This document shows positions 27,064 to 34,260 of a DNA stretch of 64,000 nucleotides, in pieces. The notes beneath the pieces were generated by a model. The model saw nothing but the letters and a program-made list of their open reading frames with translations, ran no database searches and had not been told where the DNA came from. Position numbers and translations under genes: made by a program. Source of the stretch: Aldehydirespirator sp965205155. Lineage in GTDB: Bacteria; Actinomycetota; Acidimicrobiia; Acidimicrobiales; Aldehydirespiratoraceae. The stretch covers positions 3,162,001 through 3,226,000 of the forward strand of contig OZ242033.1 in NCBI GenBank assembly GCA_965205155.1, written 5' to 3'. Numbering within the stretch: the first letter of the stretch is position 1; each line of letters begins with the position of its first letter.

Positions 27064-27611
27064 GGATCCGATTCGTCGTCTGCGCGGTGATGGTCGCGCT
27101 CGTGGCAGCAGCCTGCGGGTCGGTCGATGTCACGATCACCACCGAAGAGGCCGCCACCGGTGCTGATGCGACCGCTCCGGATGCCGCTGCCAGCGCGGCC
27201 GGCGACGTGCCCGACCTCGACATGGTCAGCGTGTACACGGGCGAGACCGTCAATCTCCAGTCGCTGGTGAGCGGCGAGACGCCCCTGCTCCTGTGGTTCT
27301 GGGCGCCGCATTGACCGACCTGCCGGAGAGAGGCTCCGGCCCTTGAGCAGTTCGCTCAAGACAACGCCGGCAAGGTGACGGTCGTGGGTATCGGCGCCCA
27401 GGACGACTTCGCCTACGCCGAGCGATTCGTGTCCCAGACCGGAACCACCTTCACCATGCTGTGGAGCGACTCCAACGAGTCCTGGCGCCACTTCGACGTT
27501 GGGCGCAACTCGAGCGTGCGGCTGCTCGACCGCGGCGGCAACCTGGCCGACGAGAGCCCCGGCAGCTTCGACGCAGCGAGGCTCAGCGACCAGCTGGCTA
27601 GCCTGACCTGA
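27060..27611 (+). CDS. Selenocysteine-containing DsbE/MPT53-like lipoprotein (copy 1)
   Basis: 183 residues if the in-frame TGA at 27312-27314 is read as Sec85. MRIRFVVCAVMVALVAAAC is a lipoprotein signal with lipobox Cys19. A short Thr/Ala-rich linker leads into a thioredoxin fold: LLLWFWAPH, then Sec-PTC (Cys88), RREAPALEQFAQDN, KVTVVGIGAQDDF and a C-terminal helix. Aligned with actinobacterial MPT53/DsbE, TGA sits exactly at the first catalytic Cys, and the frame stays open for 98 further codons to a normal stop. The usual cis-Pro position reads NSS. A stem-loop follows the TGA. It overlaps the HhH-GPD gene (ATGA) and ends 3 bases before copy 2. Likely an extracytoplasmic thiol/selenol oxidoreductase. 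Confidence 0.88.
27312..27340 (+). promoter_or_regulatory. Candidate SECIS element of selenolipoprotein 1
   Basis: The TGA (27312-27314) is followed by the perfect 7-bp stem GCCGGAG/CTCCGGC (27322-27328 and 27334-27340) closing the loop AGAGG. The loop begins 14 bases after the TGA and has G in its second position, as in bacterial SECIS hairpins recognised by SelB. Confidence 0.75.
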
Positions 27612-27614
27612 GCG

Positions 27615-28868
27615 ATGAAGATGCCGTACGCCGCCCGTATTCTCGCAGTGTTCCTGGTCGTCGCCCTGCCGGCCGCGGCCTGCGGCAGCGACGAGCCAAG
27701 CTCCAGCGGTGCCACCGTCGAGACGCCTACCACCAGCGCGGCCGATGACGCCGCTCTCATAGCCGAGGCCGAAGCCGAAGCAGCCGCCCAAGCCGCCGCC
27801 GAAGCCGAAGCAGAAGCAGCCGCCCAAGCCGCCGCCGAAGCCGAAGCAGAAGCAGCCGCCGAGGCCGAGGCAGCCGCCCAAGCCGCCGCCGAAGCAGAAG
27901 CAGCCCAGGCGGAGGCGGCCAGAACCGCGGCCGAGGCAGCCGAGGCCGAAGCCGAAGCCGCCCAAGCCGCCGCCCAAGCAGAAGCAGCCCAAGCCGAAGC
28001 TGAAGCGGCCGCCGCTAGAGCCGCGGCGGAGGCCGAGGCCGAAGCCGAAGCTGAGGCTGCCGCCGCAGCCGAGGAAGCCGCCGCAGCCGCCATAGCCGCA
28101 GCCGAAGCGCGGGCCCAAGCAGAAGCAGAAGCAGAAGCCCAAGCCGCGGCAGCCGAGGCAGCCGCCCGAGCCGCAGCCGAAGCCGAGGAGGCCGCCGCCT
28201 TGGCCGCAATCGCCGAGGCCGAAGCCCGAGCCGCAGCCGCCGAGGCCGAGGCTCTAGCCGCAGCCGCCGAGGCCGAAGCGGCCGCCGCAGAAGCCGAAGC
28301 CCAAGCCCAAGCCGAAGCAGCCGCCCAAGCCCAAGCCGAGGCCGAAGCAGCCGCCCAAGCCGCCGCCGAAGCCGAGACAACGACAACAGCCGCGCCCACA
28401 ACCACCGCCGCACCTACGACAACCGCGGCGCCCACAACCACCGCCGCGCCGGTCATCGAGACCGATGTGCCGGCTCAGGACATGATCGATGTGCGCACCG
28501 GGGCGACCGTCAACCTCCGCGCCTTCGTGGACGGCTCCACGCCCCTGCTGCTCTGGTTCTGGGCGCCCCATTGACCGATCTGCCGGCGAGAGGCATCGCC
28601 GGTCGGGCAGTTCGCCCGAGACAACGAGAACAAGGTCATCGTCATCGGCGTCGGCGGATCGGACAACCTCGCCCAGGCCGAGAGCTTCGTGGCCTCCGCC
28701 GGCGGTCCTCCCCACACGCTGTGGAGCGAGTCCTTCGACGCGTGGCGTCACTACAGCGCCGGCAACCCCAACCTGATACTGCTCGACGGCGCGGGCGTGA
28801 CCGTCGTCGAGAGGGTCGGCAGCTTCAACCGGAGCCGCCTCCAGGACGCACTGGACAGCATCACCTGA
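27615..28868 (+). CDS. Selenocysteine-containing DsbE/MPT53-like lipoprotein with long Ala/Glu stalk (copy 2)
   Basis: 417 residues with the TGA at 28572-28574 read as Sec320. The signal MKMPYAARILAVFLVVALPAAAC gives lipobox Cys23. Residues ~46-253 are almost only Ala with Glu and Gln, plus a few Arg, Leu and Ile, predicting one long helix or coiled coil. Four TTTAAP-type repeats (~254-275) follow. The thioredoxin domain then repeats copy 1: LLLWFWAPH, Sec-PIC (Cys323), RREASPVGQFARDN, VIVIGVGGSDN. Here a Pro is kept at the likely cis-Pro position (GNPNLILLD). The frame continues 97 codons past TGA to a natural stop. It appears built to hold a selenol active site away from the membrane. A repeat copy starts right after the stop. 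Confidence 0.88.
27760..28375 (+). repeat. Low-complexity Ala/Glu-coding DNA repeat
   Basis: About 600 bases made of short permuted units such as GCCGAAGCCGAAGCAGCC and GCCCAAGCCGCC, encoding the helical stalk of selenolipoprotein 2. The repetitive DNA is prone to slippage, so its length may vary between strains. Confidence 0.85.
28572..28602 (+). promoter_or_regulatory. Candidate SECIS element of selenolipoprotein 2
   Basis: After the TGA (28572-28574), the perfect 7-bp stem CCGGCGA/TCGCCGG (28583-28589 and 28596-28602) closes the loop GAGGCA. The loop starts 15 bases after the TGA and begins with G. Compared with copy 1 the stem bases differ but pairing is kept. Confidence 0.75.
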
Positions 28869-28955
28869 GGCCGAGCCGGTGGGCAGCGACTGCAGCCCAT
28901 ACGGACGAGGCCGTGGCCCGAGCGGCCCGTGAGCGCAGCGAACAAGAGCGGAAGA
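28869..28955 (+). repeat. Interspersed 3'-flank repeat, copy e
   Basis: Starts directly after the stop codon of selenolipoprotein 2 (GGCCGAGCCGG) and contains the core at 28913-28949. It probably forms the 3' end of that transcript. Confidence 0.87.
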
Positions 28956-28963
28956 CTAGACAA

Positions 28964-29000
28964 TTCACCTGCCGTTCACCGGCATTCACTCCCGGTTCAC
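28964..29000 (+). promoter_or_regulatory. Pho box: four TTCAC direct repeats upstream of pstS
   Basis: TTCAC occurs at 28964, 28975, 28985 and 28996, a spacing of 11, 10 and 11 bases. Direct repeats of about 11 bases beginning GTTCAC are the binding pattern of PhoP in Streptomyces (established knowledge). The position ~100 bases upstream of pstS fits phosphate-starvation control. Confidence 0.75.
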
Positions 29001-29100
29001 GGTCTCCCTGGCTGTCTGAAACCTTGCCTTGTCTAGCTTGCCTGCGGCCCGCCGAAGGCGCGGGTTTGCCATGCCATATTCCCAAGGGAGGGAAAACTAA

Positions 29101-30222
29101 GTGCGCAACTCAAGGCGCCGGCTCCTCTGGCTGCCGGTGATCATCGTGAGCTTCTCGCTAGTGGCCGCAGCATGCGGCGGAGACGACGAGGAGGAAACCT
29201 CAACGCCATCGGCTGCAACCGACACGGGCTCCACCGAGACCGCCGACACCGGCACCACCGACACCGCCGACGCCGGGCTGACCACGACAGTCGCGGCCAT
29301 GACCGAGGAGGAGATGGCGGAAGCGGCCACCGTCGACCCGTCCACCGTGTCGGGGGAGGTGAACATCTCGGGTTCGTCGACGGTTGAGCCGATCTCGATC
29401 CGGGTGGCGGAGTTGTTCGAGGATGTGGCCCCGGGTGTGTCGGTGACTGTGGACGGTCCCGGCACCGGCGACGGCTTCAAGCTGTTCTGCGCGGGCGAGA
29501 CCGACATCTCCGACGCCTCCCGCCAGATCAAGGACTCCGAGAAGGAGGACTGCTTCGCGAATGGCATCAACGACATCATCGAGCTGAAGGTGGGCATCGA
29601 CGGAATCGCGGTCATGACCAACGCCAGCAACGGCGCGGTCGAGTGCCTGAACTTCCACCAACTCTTCGATTTGATCGGCCCCAACGGCGAGGGCACCAGC
29701 ACCTGGGCCGAGGCCTCCGCGGGCCTGCCCGACGCCCCGCTGGACATCTTCGGACCCGGCGAGGAGTCCGGAACCTTCGACTCCTTCATCGAGATCGTCC
29801 TCGAGGACCTCGCCGAGGAAGCCGGAGTGGACGCCACCACCCGCACCGACTACATCCCCTCAGGCAATGACAACGTGATCCTTCAAGGAATCCAATCCAG
29901 CGACACGAGCCTGGGCTGGGTCGGTTTCGCATTCGCCGTCAACGCCACGGGTGTCAAACTGATCGAGATCGACGGTGGAGCCGGCTGCACCAGCCCGACA
30001 CCGGACAGCATTGCCTCGAACGAGTATCCCATCAGCCGCGACCTGTGGATCTACGTCAACGCGGATGCGGCCGCGGCCAACGACGCCATAGTGGCCTACG
30101 TGGACTTCTACGTCTCCGACGCGCTGTCCACCGCGGTCAGCGACGTCGGCTACGTGCCGCTCACCGACGCGGCCCGCGCCGAGACCGCCGGACGCTGGCA
30201 CGACCGGGCCGTCATCAGCTGA
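29101..30222 (+). CDS. pstS: Phosphate-binding lipoprotein of the Pst transporter
   Basis: 373 residues from a GTG at 29101 with GGGAGG upstream. The signal peptide ends at lipobox Cys25 (FSLVAAAC), followed by an acidic/Thr-rich linker. The binding fold begins ISGSSTVEPISIRVAELFED and has GPGTGDGFKLFCAGETDISDASR and the later GEESGTFDSF, the usual phosphate-contacting segments. It captures phosphate outside the membrane and passes it to PstCA. It heads the pst cluster behind a Pho box. A repeat copy separates it from pstC, so pstS mRNA may be more abundant than the rest. Confidence 0.92.
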   Translation: MRNSRRRLLWLPVIIVSFSLVAAACGGDDEEETSTPSAATDTGSTETADTGTTDTADAGLTTTVAAMTEEEMAEAATVDPSTVSGEVNISGSSTVEPISIRVAELFEDVAPGVSVTVDGPGTGDGFKLFCAGETDISDASRQIKDSEKEDCFANGINDIIELKVGIDGIAVMTNASNGAVECLNFHQLFDLIGPNGEGTSTWAEASAGLPDAPLDIFGPGEESGTFDSFIEIVLEDLAEEAGVDATTRTDYIPSGNDNVILQGIQSSDTSLGWVGFAFAVNATGVKLIEIDGGAGCTSPTPDSIASNEYPISRDLWIYVNADAAAANDAIVAYVDFYVSDALSTAVSDVGYVPLTDAARAETAGRWHDRAVIS

Positions 30223-30267
30223 CCACGGGCGTGCCCGTCGAGTCCTGATGCCAAGTAGAAGCGCCGA

Positions 30268-30402
30268 TGGGTGAGAGTCCCTCGCGTTGCAGCGGTGTCA
30301 CTCCCGCTCTTGTTCGCTGCGCTCACGGGCCGCTCGGGCCACGGCCTCGCTCGGTGCCTCGCGAAAATAAGCATGAGCAGCTCCCTGTTCGCTCGGCCTC
30401 TG
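30268..30402 (-). repeat. Interspersed repeat, copy f
   Basis: Full copy in the pstS-pstC gap: GGTGAGAGTCCCTCGCG left part, core at 30307-30340 and a longer right arm ending GGCCTCTGG. Its orientation is opposite to the flanking pst genes, an exception to the usual placement. Confidence 0.85.
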
Positions 30403-30416
30403 GGTAGCTTCACGCC

Positions 30417-31568
30417 GTGACCGATGCGACCGTCGCCCACCCGGTGCCGCTGACGGTCGAACGCCTCCAGATCGCGCCCGCCCGCCGGCGCCGCGAGGCG
30501 ATCGTCCGGTTCAGCCTGCTGATGGCGGCGCTCGTGTCGGTGTTGGTGAGTGCCCTGATCGTTTGGAACCTGGTCGCGGAGGCCTGGACGTTCATCACCG
30601 GCGTGGCGTGGGCCGACACCTGGGGACAGCTCGGCTGGTTCCCCCGGAGGGGCCTGTACGACATACCCACGATCGTCATCGCCTCCATCATCGTCACGGC
30701 CATCGCCATGCTCGTGGCCGGACCGTTGGGCCTGGGCGCGGCCGTCTACCTGTCGGAGTACGCCAACCGCAGAGTCCGAGCCTGGCTGAAGCCGGCGCTG
30801 GAGATCCTGGCCGGCATCCCCTCGGTCGTCCTGGGATTCTTCGCCCTCACCTGGATCGCCCCCAACCTCGTCGGGCGCATAGGCAAGAACACCTTCCTGG
30901 TCATCGGCGCGATGATCCTGGCGGGGTATGCCGTCGTCGCCGTGGGAATCGCACGCAACCGGATCAAGCACTACCGCGAGAGCGGCTCCGATTCGTCGGC
31001 GCTCATCGTCGCCGTCGGTGCCATCGCGGTGATCGTCGCCGTCTTCGGGCTGGTGGCGGGGTGGCTCCTCAACGTCTGGCTCGAGTTCGCGCCGGCCCGA
31101 GCCGGCTCACTGGCCGCGGCCGGGATTGGAGTGGGCATCCTGACCATCCCTCTGGTGGCCTCCATCTCCGAGGACGCCATGGCCGCGGTGCCCGACTCCT
31201 TGCGGGAGGCATCGGCAGGCCTCGGGGCCCGCAAGATGGCCACGGCGACCACGGTCGTCGTGCCGGCGGCCATCTCCGGCATCGTGGCCGCCTTCATAGT
31301 GGCCGTCTCCCGAGCCATCGGTGAGACGATGGTGGTCTTCCTGGCCGGAGGAGCCGCCGACGCCACCCGGTTCACCGATTCGCCCTTCGAGGGAAGCCTG
31401 ACAATGACGGCTGCCATGGCGTCGCTGGCCTCGGGCACGGACAGCGTGGTGGGCGAGGGGCTCACGTTCCAGAGCCTGTACTTCGTAGGGCTGCTGCTGT
31501 TCGCGATAACGCTGGGCCTCAACGTCGTTGCCGCCCGGTTCGTGGCCCGGGTACGCGAGGAGTACTAG
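30417..31568 (+). CDS. pstC: Phosphate ABC transporter permease PstC
   Basis: 383 residues from a GTG at 30417. About six to eight membrane helices are seen, with AGPLGLGAAVYLSEYA and GIPSVVLGFFALTWIAPNL, typical of PstC. The ABC-coupling (EAA) loop is ASAGLGARKMATATTVVVPAAISGIVAAFI. It is longer than the usual ~300-residue PstC owing to an extra hydrophobic segment around residues 175-230. With PstA it forms the membrane channel for phosphate. Confidence 0.9.
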   Translation: MTDATVAHPVPLTVERLQIAPARRRREAIVRFSLLMAALVSVLVSALIVWNLVAEAWTFITGVAWADTWGQLGWFPRRGLYDIPTIVIASIIVTAIAMLVAGPLGLGAAVYLSEYANRRVRAWLKPALEILAGIPSVVLGFFALTWIAPNLVGRIGKNTFLVIGAMILAGYAVVAVGIARNRIKHYRESGSDSSALIVAVGAIAVIVAVFGLVAGWLLNVWLEFAPARAGSLAAAGIGVGILTIPLVASISEDAMAAVPDSLREASAGLGARKMATATTVVVPAAISGIVAAFIVAVSRAIGETMVVFLAGGAADATRFTDSPFEGSLTMTAAMASLASGTDSVVGEGLTFQSLYFVGLLLFAITLGLNVVAARFVARVREEY

Positions 31569-31619
31569 TGGAGATGGCACGACGATGAATGGGCCGCATG
31601 CTCCGGAGAGGTCGACGGG

Positions 31620-32582
31620 ATGATCAGCCGCCTCTCCGACGACAAGTCCCGGGCCGCCATCGCGGCCTCGATCGAGAGGCGCCGCATCGACACGCGCGGC
31701 CTGCTGTTCCGCACGCTGCTGCAGTCCTGCCTGCTGGTAACGCTGGTGCTGCTGGCCGTACTGATCATCAGCGTCGTGAACAACAGCGCCGACCAGCTCG
31801 GCGCCCGTCTGGGCGACTTCCTCAGCGGAACCCTGCGCTCGCAGTCCAGCGACGATCGCCTGGGCGTCCACCAGGGACTGTACGGCTCGCTGTGGATTGC
31901 GGTGATTGTGGCTGTTCTCGCCTTCCCCGTCGGCATCGGCGCCGCGGTCTACCTCGAGGAGTACGCGCCCAGGAACCGGTTCACCGCCTTCATCGAGGTC
32001 AACATCCGCAACCTGGCCGGCGTGCCCTCGGTGGTCTACGGGCTGCTCGGTCTGGCCCTGCTGGTGAAGGGCAACCTGTTCGGCCTCGACCGCCTGACGG
32101 GCGGCTCGTCCGCTCTGTCGGCCGGAATCACCTTGGCCATACTGGCGCTGCCCATCGTGGTGATCACCTCCGGCGAAGCCGTCCGGGCGGTGCCCGTCTC
32201 GCTGCGCGAGGGCGCCTACGGCGTGGGCGCCACCAAGTGGGAGATGATCCGCACCCAGGTACTGCCCTACGCGGCCCCCGGCATCCTCACCGGCACGCTG
32301 CTGTCGATGTCTCGGGCGGTGGGCGAGGCCGCGCCGCTGATCCTGGTCGGTGCGATCTCGGGCAGGCTCGGCAGCGACCCCGGACTGCTCGACCTGAGCG
32401 CTCTGACCGACCAGTTCACCGCCCTGCCGATCGTGATCACCACCTGGACCGTGCAGTCGGGCCGCGATGTCGGCTTTACTGCGGCCGCCGCGAGTGCCAT
32501 TGTCGTGCTGCTCGTGTTCGTGCTCCTGATGAACTCCGCCGCCATCGGACTACGCAACCGATTCGAGAAGAAGCGAGGCTGA
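31620..32582 (+). CDS. pstA: Phosphate ABC transporter permease PstA
   Basis: 320 residues from the ATG at 31620, with AGAGG upstream. Typical PstA features are GIGAAVYLEEYAPRNRFTAF, NLAGVPSVVYGLLGLAL and the coupling loop GAYGVGATKWEMIRTQVLPY. The last helix ends AIGLRNRFEKKRG. It is the second membrane subunit of the Pst system. A short 12-codon open frame in the pstC-pstA gap overlaps its ATG, possibly only by chance. Confidence 0.92.
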   Translation: MISRLSDDKSRAAIAASIERRRIDTRGLLFRTLLQSCLLVTLVLLAVLIISVVNNSADQLGARLGDFLSGTLRSQSSDDRLGVHQGLYGSLWIAVIVAVLAFPVGIGAAVYLEEYAPRNRFTAFIEVNIRNLAGVPSVVYGLLGLALLVKGNLFGLDRLTGGSSALSAGITLAILALPIVVITSGEAVRAVPVSLREGAYGVGATKWEMIRTQVLPYAAPGILTGTLLSMSRAVGEAAPLILVGAISGRLGSDPGLLDLSALTDQFTALPIVITTWTVQSGRDVGFTAAAASAIVVLLVFVLLMNSAAIGLRNRFEKKRG

Positions 32583-32590
32583 CACCCCCG

Positions 32591-33475
32591 ATGCCCGACC
32601 CTACGGAGACTGTCACCGACACCGTCGTCGACCACTCGGTCGACGACGGCAACGATGCCAGTCCGGCCGAGGCGATGCCGTCGCTGTCCACCGAGCGCGA
32701 CGTCGTGTTCCGCTCACGCAACGTCAACGTGTACTACGGCGCCTTCCGAGCCGTGCGCGACGTCTCGTTCGACGTCCACAAGAACGAGATCATGGCCCTC
32801 ATCGGCCCGTCGGGCTGCGGGAAGACAACGGTGCTGCGCTGCTACAACCGCATGAACGACCTGATCAGGACCGCCCGGGTGACCGGCTCCATCACCTACC
32901 GCGGGACCGACCTGTACGACGAGCGCGTCGACCCGGTCGAGGTGCGGCGCCGCATCGGCATGGTGTTCCAGAAGCCCAACCCCTTCCCCAAGTCGATCTA
33001 CGACAACGTGGCCTACGGGCCGAGGGTGGCCGGCCAGAAGAAGGGGCTCGACGACATCGTGGAGAACTCGCTGCGCAAGGCGGCCCTGTGGGAGGAGGTG
33101 AGCGACCGCCTGACCGACTCCGCGCTCGGGCTGTCGGGAGGGCAGCAGCAGAGGCTGTGCATCGCCCGGGCCATCGCGGTCGGCCCCGACGTGCTGCTGA
33201 TGGACGAGCCTTGCTCGGCGCTCGACCCCATCGCCACCGCCCGCATCGAGGACCTGATGCAGGAGATCAAGCAGGACTACACCATCATGATCGTCACCCA
33301 CAACATGCAGCAGGCGGCCCGGGTCAGCGACACCACCGCCTTCTTCACCGCAGACGTGCACTCCGAGAACGACACCCGCACCGGCATCCTGGTGGAGGTG
33401 GACACCACCCAGAAGATGTTCTCCAATCCGTCCGACGAGCGCACCGAGAACTACGTCACCGGACGATTCGGCTGA
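32591..33475 (+). CDS. pstB: Phosphate ABC transporter ATPase PstB
   Basis: 294 residues from the ATG at 32591, with an acidic N-terminal extension of ~40 residues before the ABC fold. Walker A is GPSGCGKTTVL, the Q-loop MVFQKPNPFPKSIYDNVAYG is PstB-specific, the signature is LSGGQQQRLCIARAIA, Walker B is VLLMDEPCSALDP and the H-loop IVTHNM. It powers phosphate import. The gene starts 8 bases after the pstA stop and ends 11 bases before phoU. Confidence 0.95.
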   Translation: MPDPTETVTDTVVDHSVDDGNDASPAEAMPSLSTERDVVFRSRNVNVYYGAFRAVRDVSFDVHKNEIMALIGPSGCGKTTVLRCYNRMNDLIRTARVTGSITYRGTDLYDERVDPVEVRRRIGMVFQKPNPFPKSIYDNVAYGPRVAGQKKGLDDIVENSLRKAALWEEVSDRLTDSALGLSGGQQQRLCIARAIAVGPDVLLMDEPCSALDPIATARIEDLMQEIKQDYTIMIVTHNMQQAARVSDTTAFFTADVHSENDTRTGILVEVDTTQKMFSNPSDERTENYVTGRFG

Positions 33476-33486
33476 GCGAGGCGACC

Positions 33487-34248
33487 ATGACCGAGCAGAC
33501 CCGCAAGGGCTTCCACGCCGAGATCGATGAGATCAGCGACCTGATCGTCCAGCTCGCCGCCCGGGCCGGCGACGCGGTGGCGAGGGCCACCGACGCCCTG
33601 CTGTCCTACGACCTGGTCGAGGCCCAGCAGATCATCGACGACGACGACTACATCGACATGGCCGCCATCGAAGTCGAGGAAAAATGTCAGAGCCTGCTGG
33701 CGCTGCAACAGCCCATGGCCGGCGACCTCCGCCAGATTCTGGCCGCCATGTGGATCACCGGCGAGCTCGAGCGGACCGGCGGTCTGGCCTGCAACATCTG
33801 CAAGGGCGCCCGCCGCATGTTCCGCACCGAGCTGCCTCCCAGACTGCGTGGCCTCATCGCGGAGATGAACGAGGAGGCGATCCGGCTCATCCGGTTGTCG
33901 GTGGACTCCTACTCCGAGCATGACGCGGCCTTGGCCAGCGCCCTTCACGACATCGACGACAGGCTCGACAGCCTGCACCGCACCTTCGTGAAGACGCTCC
34001 TGGAGTCGAGCCGCACCCACGACCTCGATGTCCAGCCGTCCGTTCAGCTGGCCCTGATAGCCCGCTACTACGAGCGCATCGGCGACCATGCCGTGAACAT
34101 CAGCGACCGGGTCCGCTACATGGTCTCGGGGGTCATGCCCTGGCGGGCCGGATTGGCCCGGCACCGCGTCGGCGACGAGCCGAGAATGCATGAACTGTCC
34201 GCCGACCCGGCCGACATGTCCGCCAACGGTGACGACAAGGCTGACTAA
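33487..34248 (+). CDS. phoU: Phosphate signalling protein PhoU
   Basis: 253 residues from the ATG at 33487, made of two three-helix PhoU repeats. The metal-binding acidic motifs are visible in repeat 1 (DDDDYIDMAAIEVEEKC) and repeat 2 (around SALHDIDDRLDSLHR). RYYERIGDHAVNISDRVRYM is the family's C-terminal hallmark. PhoU links Pst activity to the PhoR kinase, repressing the Pho regulon when phosphate is ample. The kinase gene follows 12 bases later, consistent with that role. Confidence 0.93.
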   Translation: MTEQTRKGFHAEIDEISDLIVQLAARAGDAVARATDALLSYDLVEAQQIIDDDDYIDMAAIEVEEKCQSLLALQQPMAGDLRQILAAMWITGELERTGGLACNICKGARRMFRTELPPRLRGLIAEMNEEAIRLIRLSVDSYSEHDAALASALHDIDDRLDSLHRTFVKTLLESSRTHDLDVQPSVQLALIARYYERIGDHAVNISDRVRYMVSGVMPWRAGLARHRVGDEPRMHELSADPADMSANGDDKAD

Positions 34249-34260
34249 GGTCCGGTACCA

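Noticed and set aside
27018..27314. Reading the two WFWAPH frames as short truncated lipoproteins ending at TGA
   Set aside because: Both continue in frame through the rest of a thioredoxin fold to a normal stop, both have TGA at the same catalytic position and both are followed by a stem-loop. Truncation or sequencing error would not repeat identically.
31569..31623. Regulatory mini-ORFs between pstC and pstA
   Set aside because: Short frames overlapping the pstA start exist, but they show no repetition or conservation signal and could easily arise by chance.
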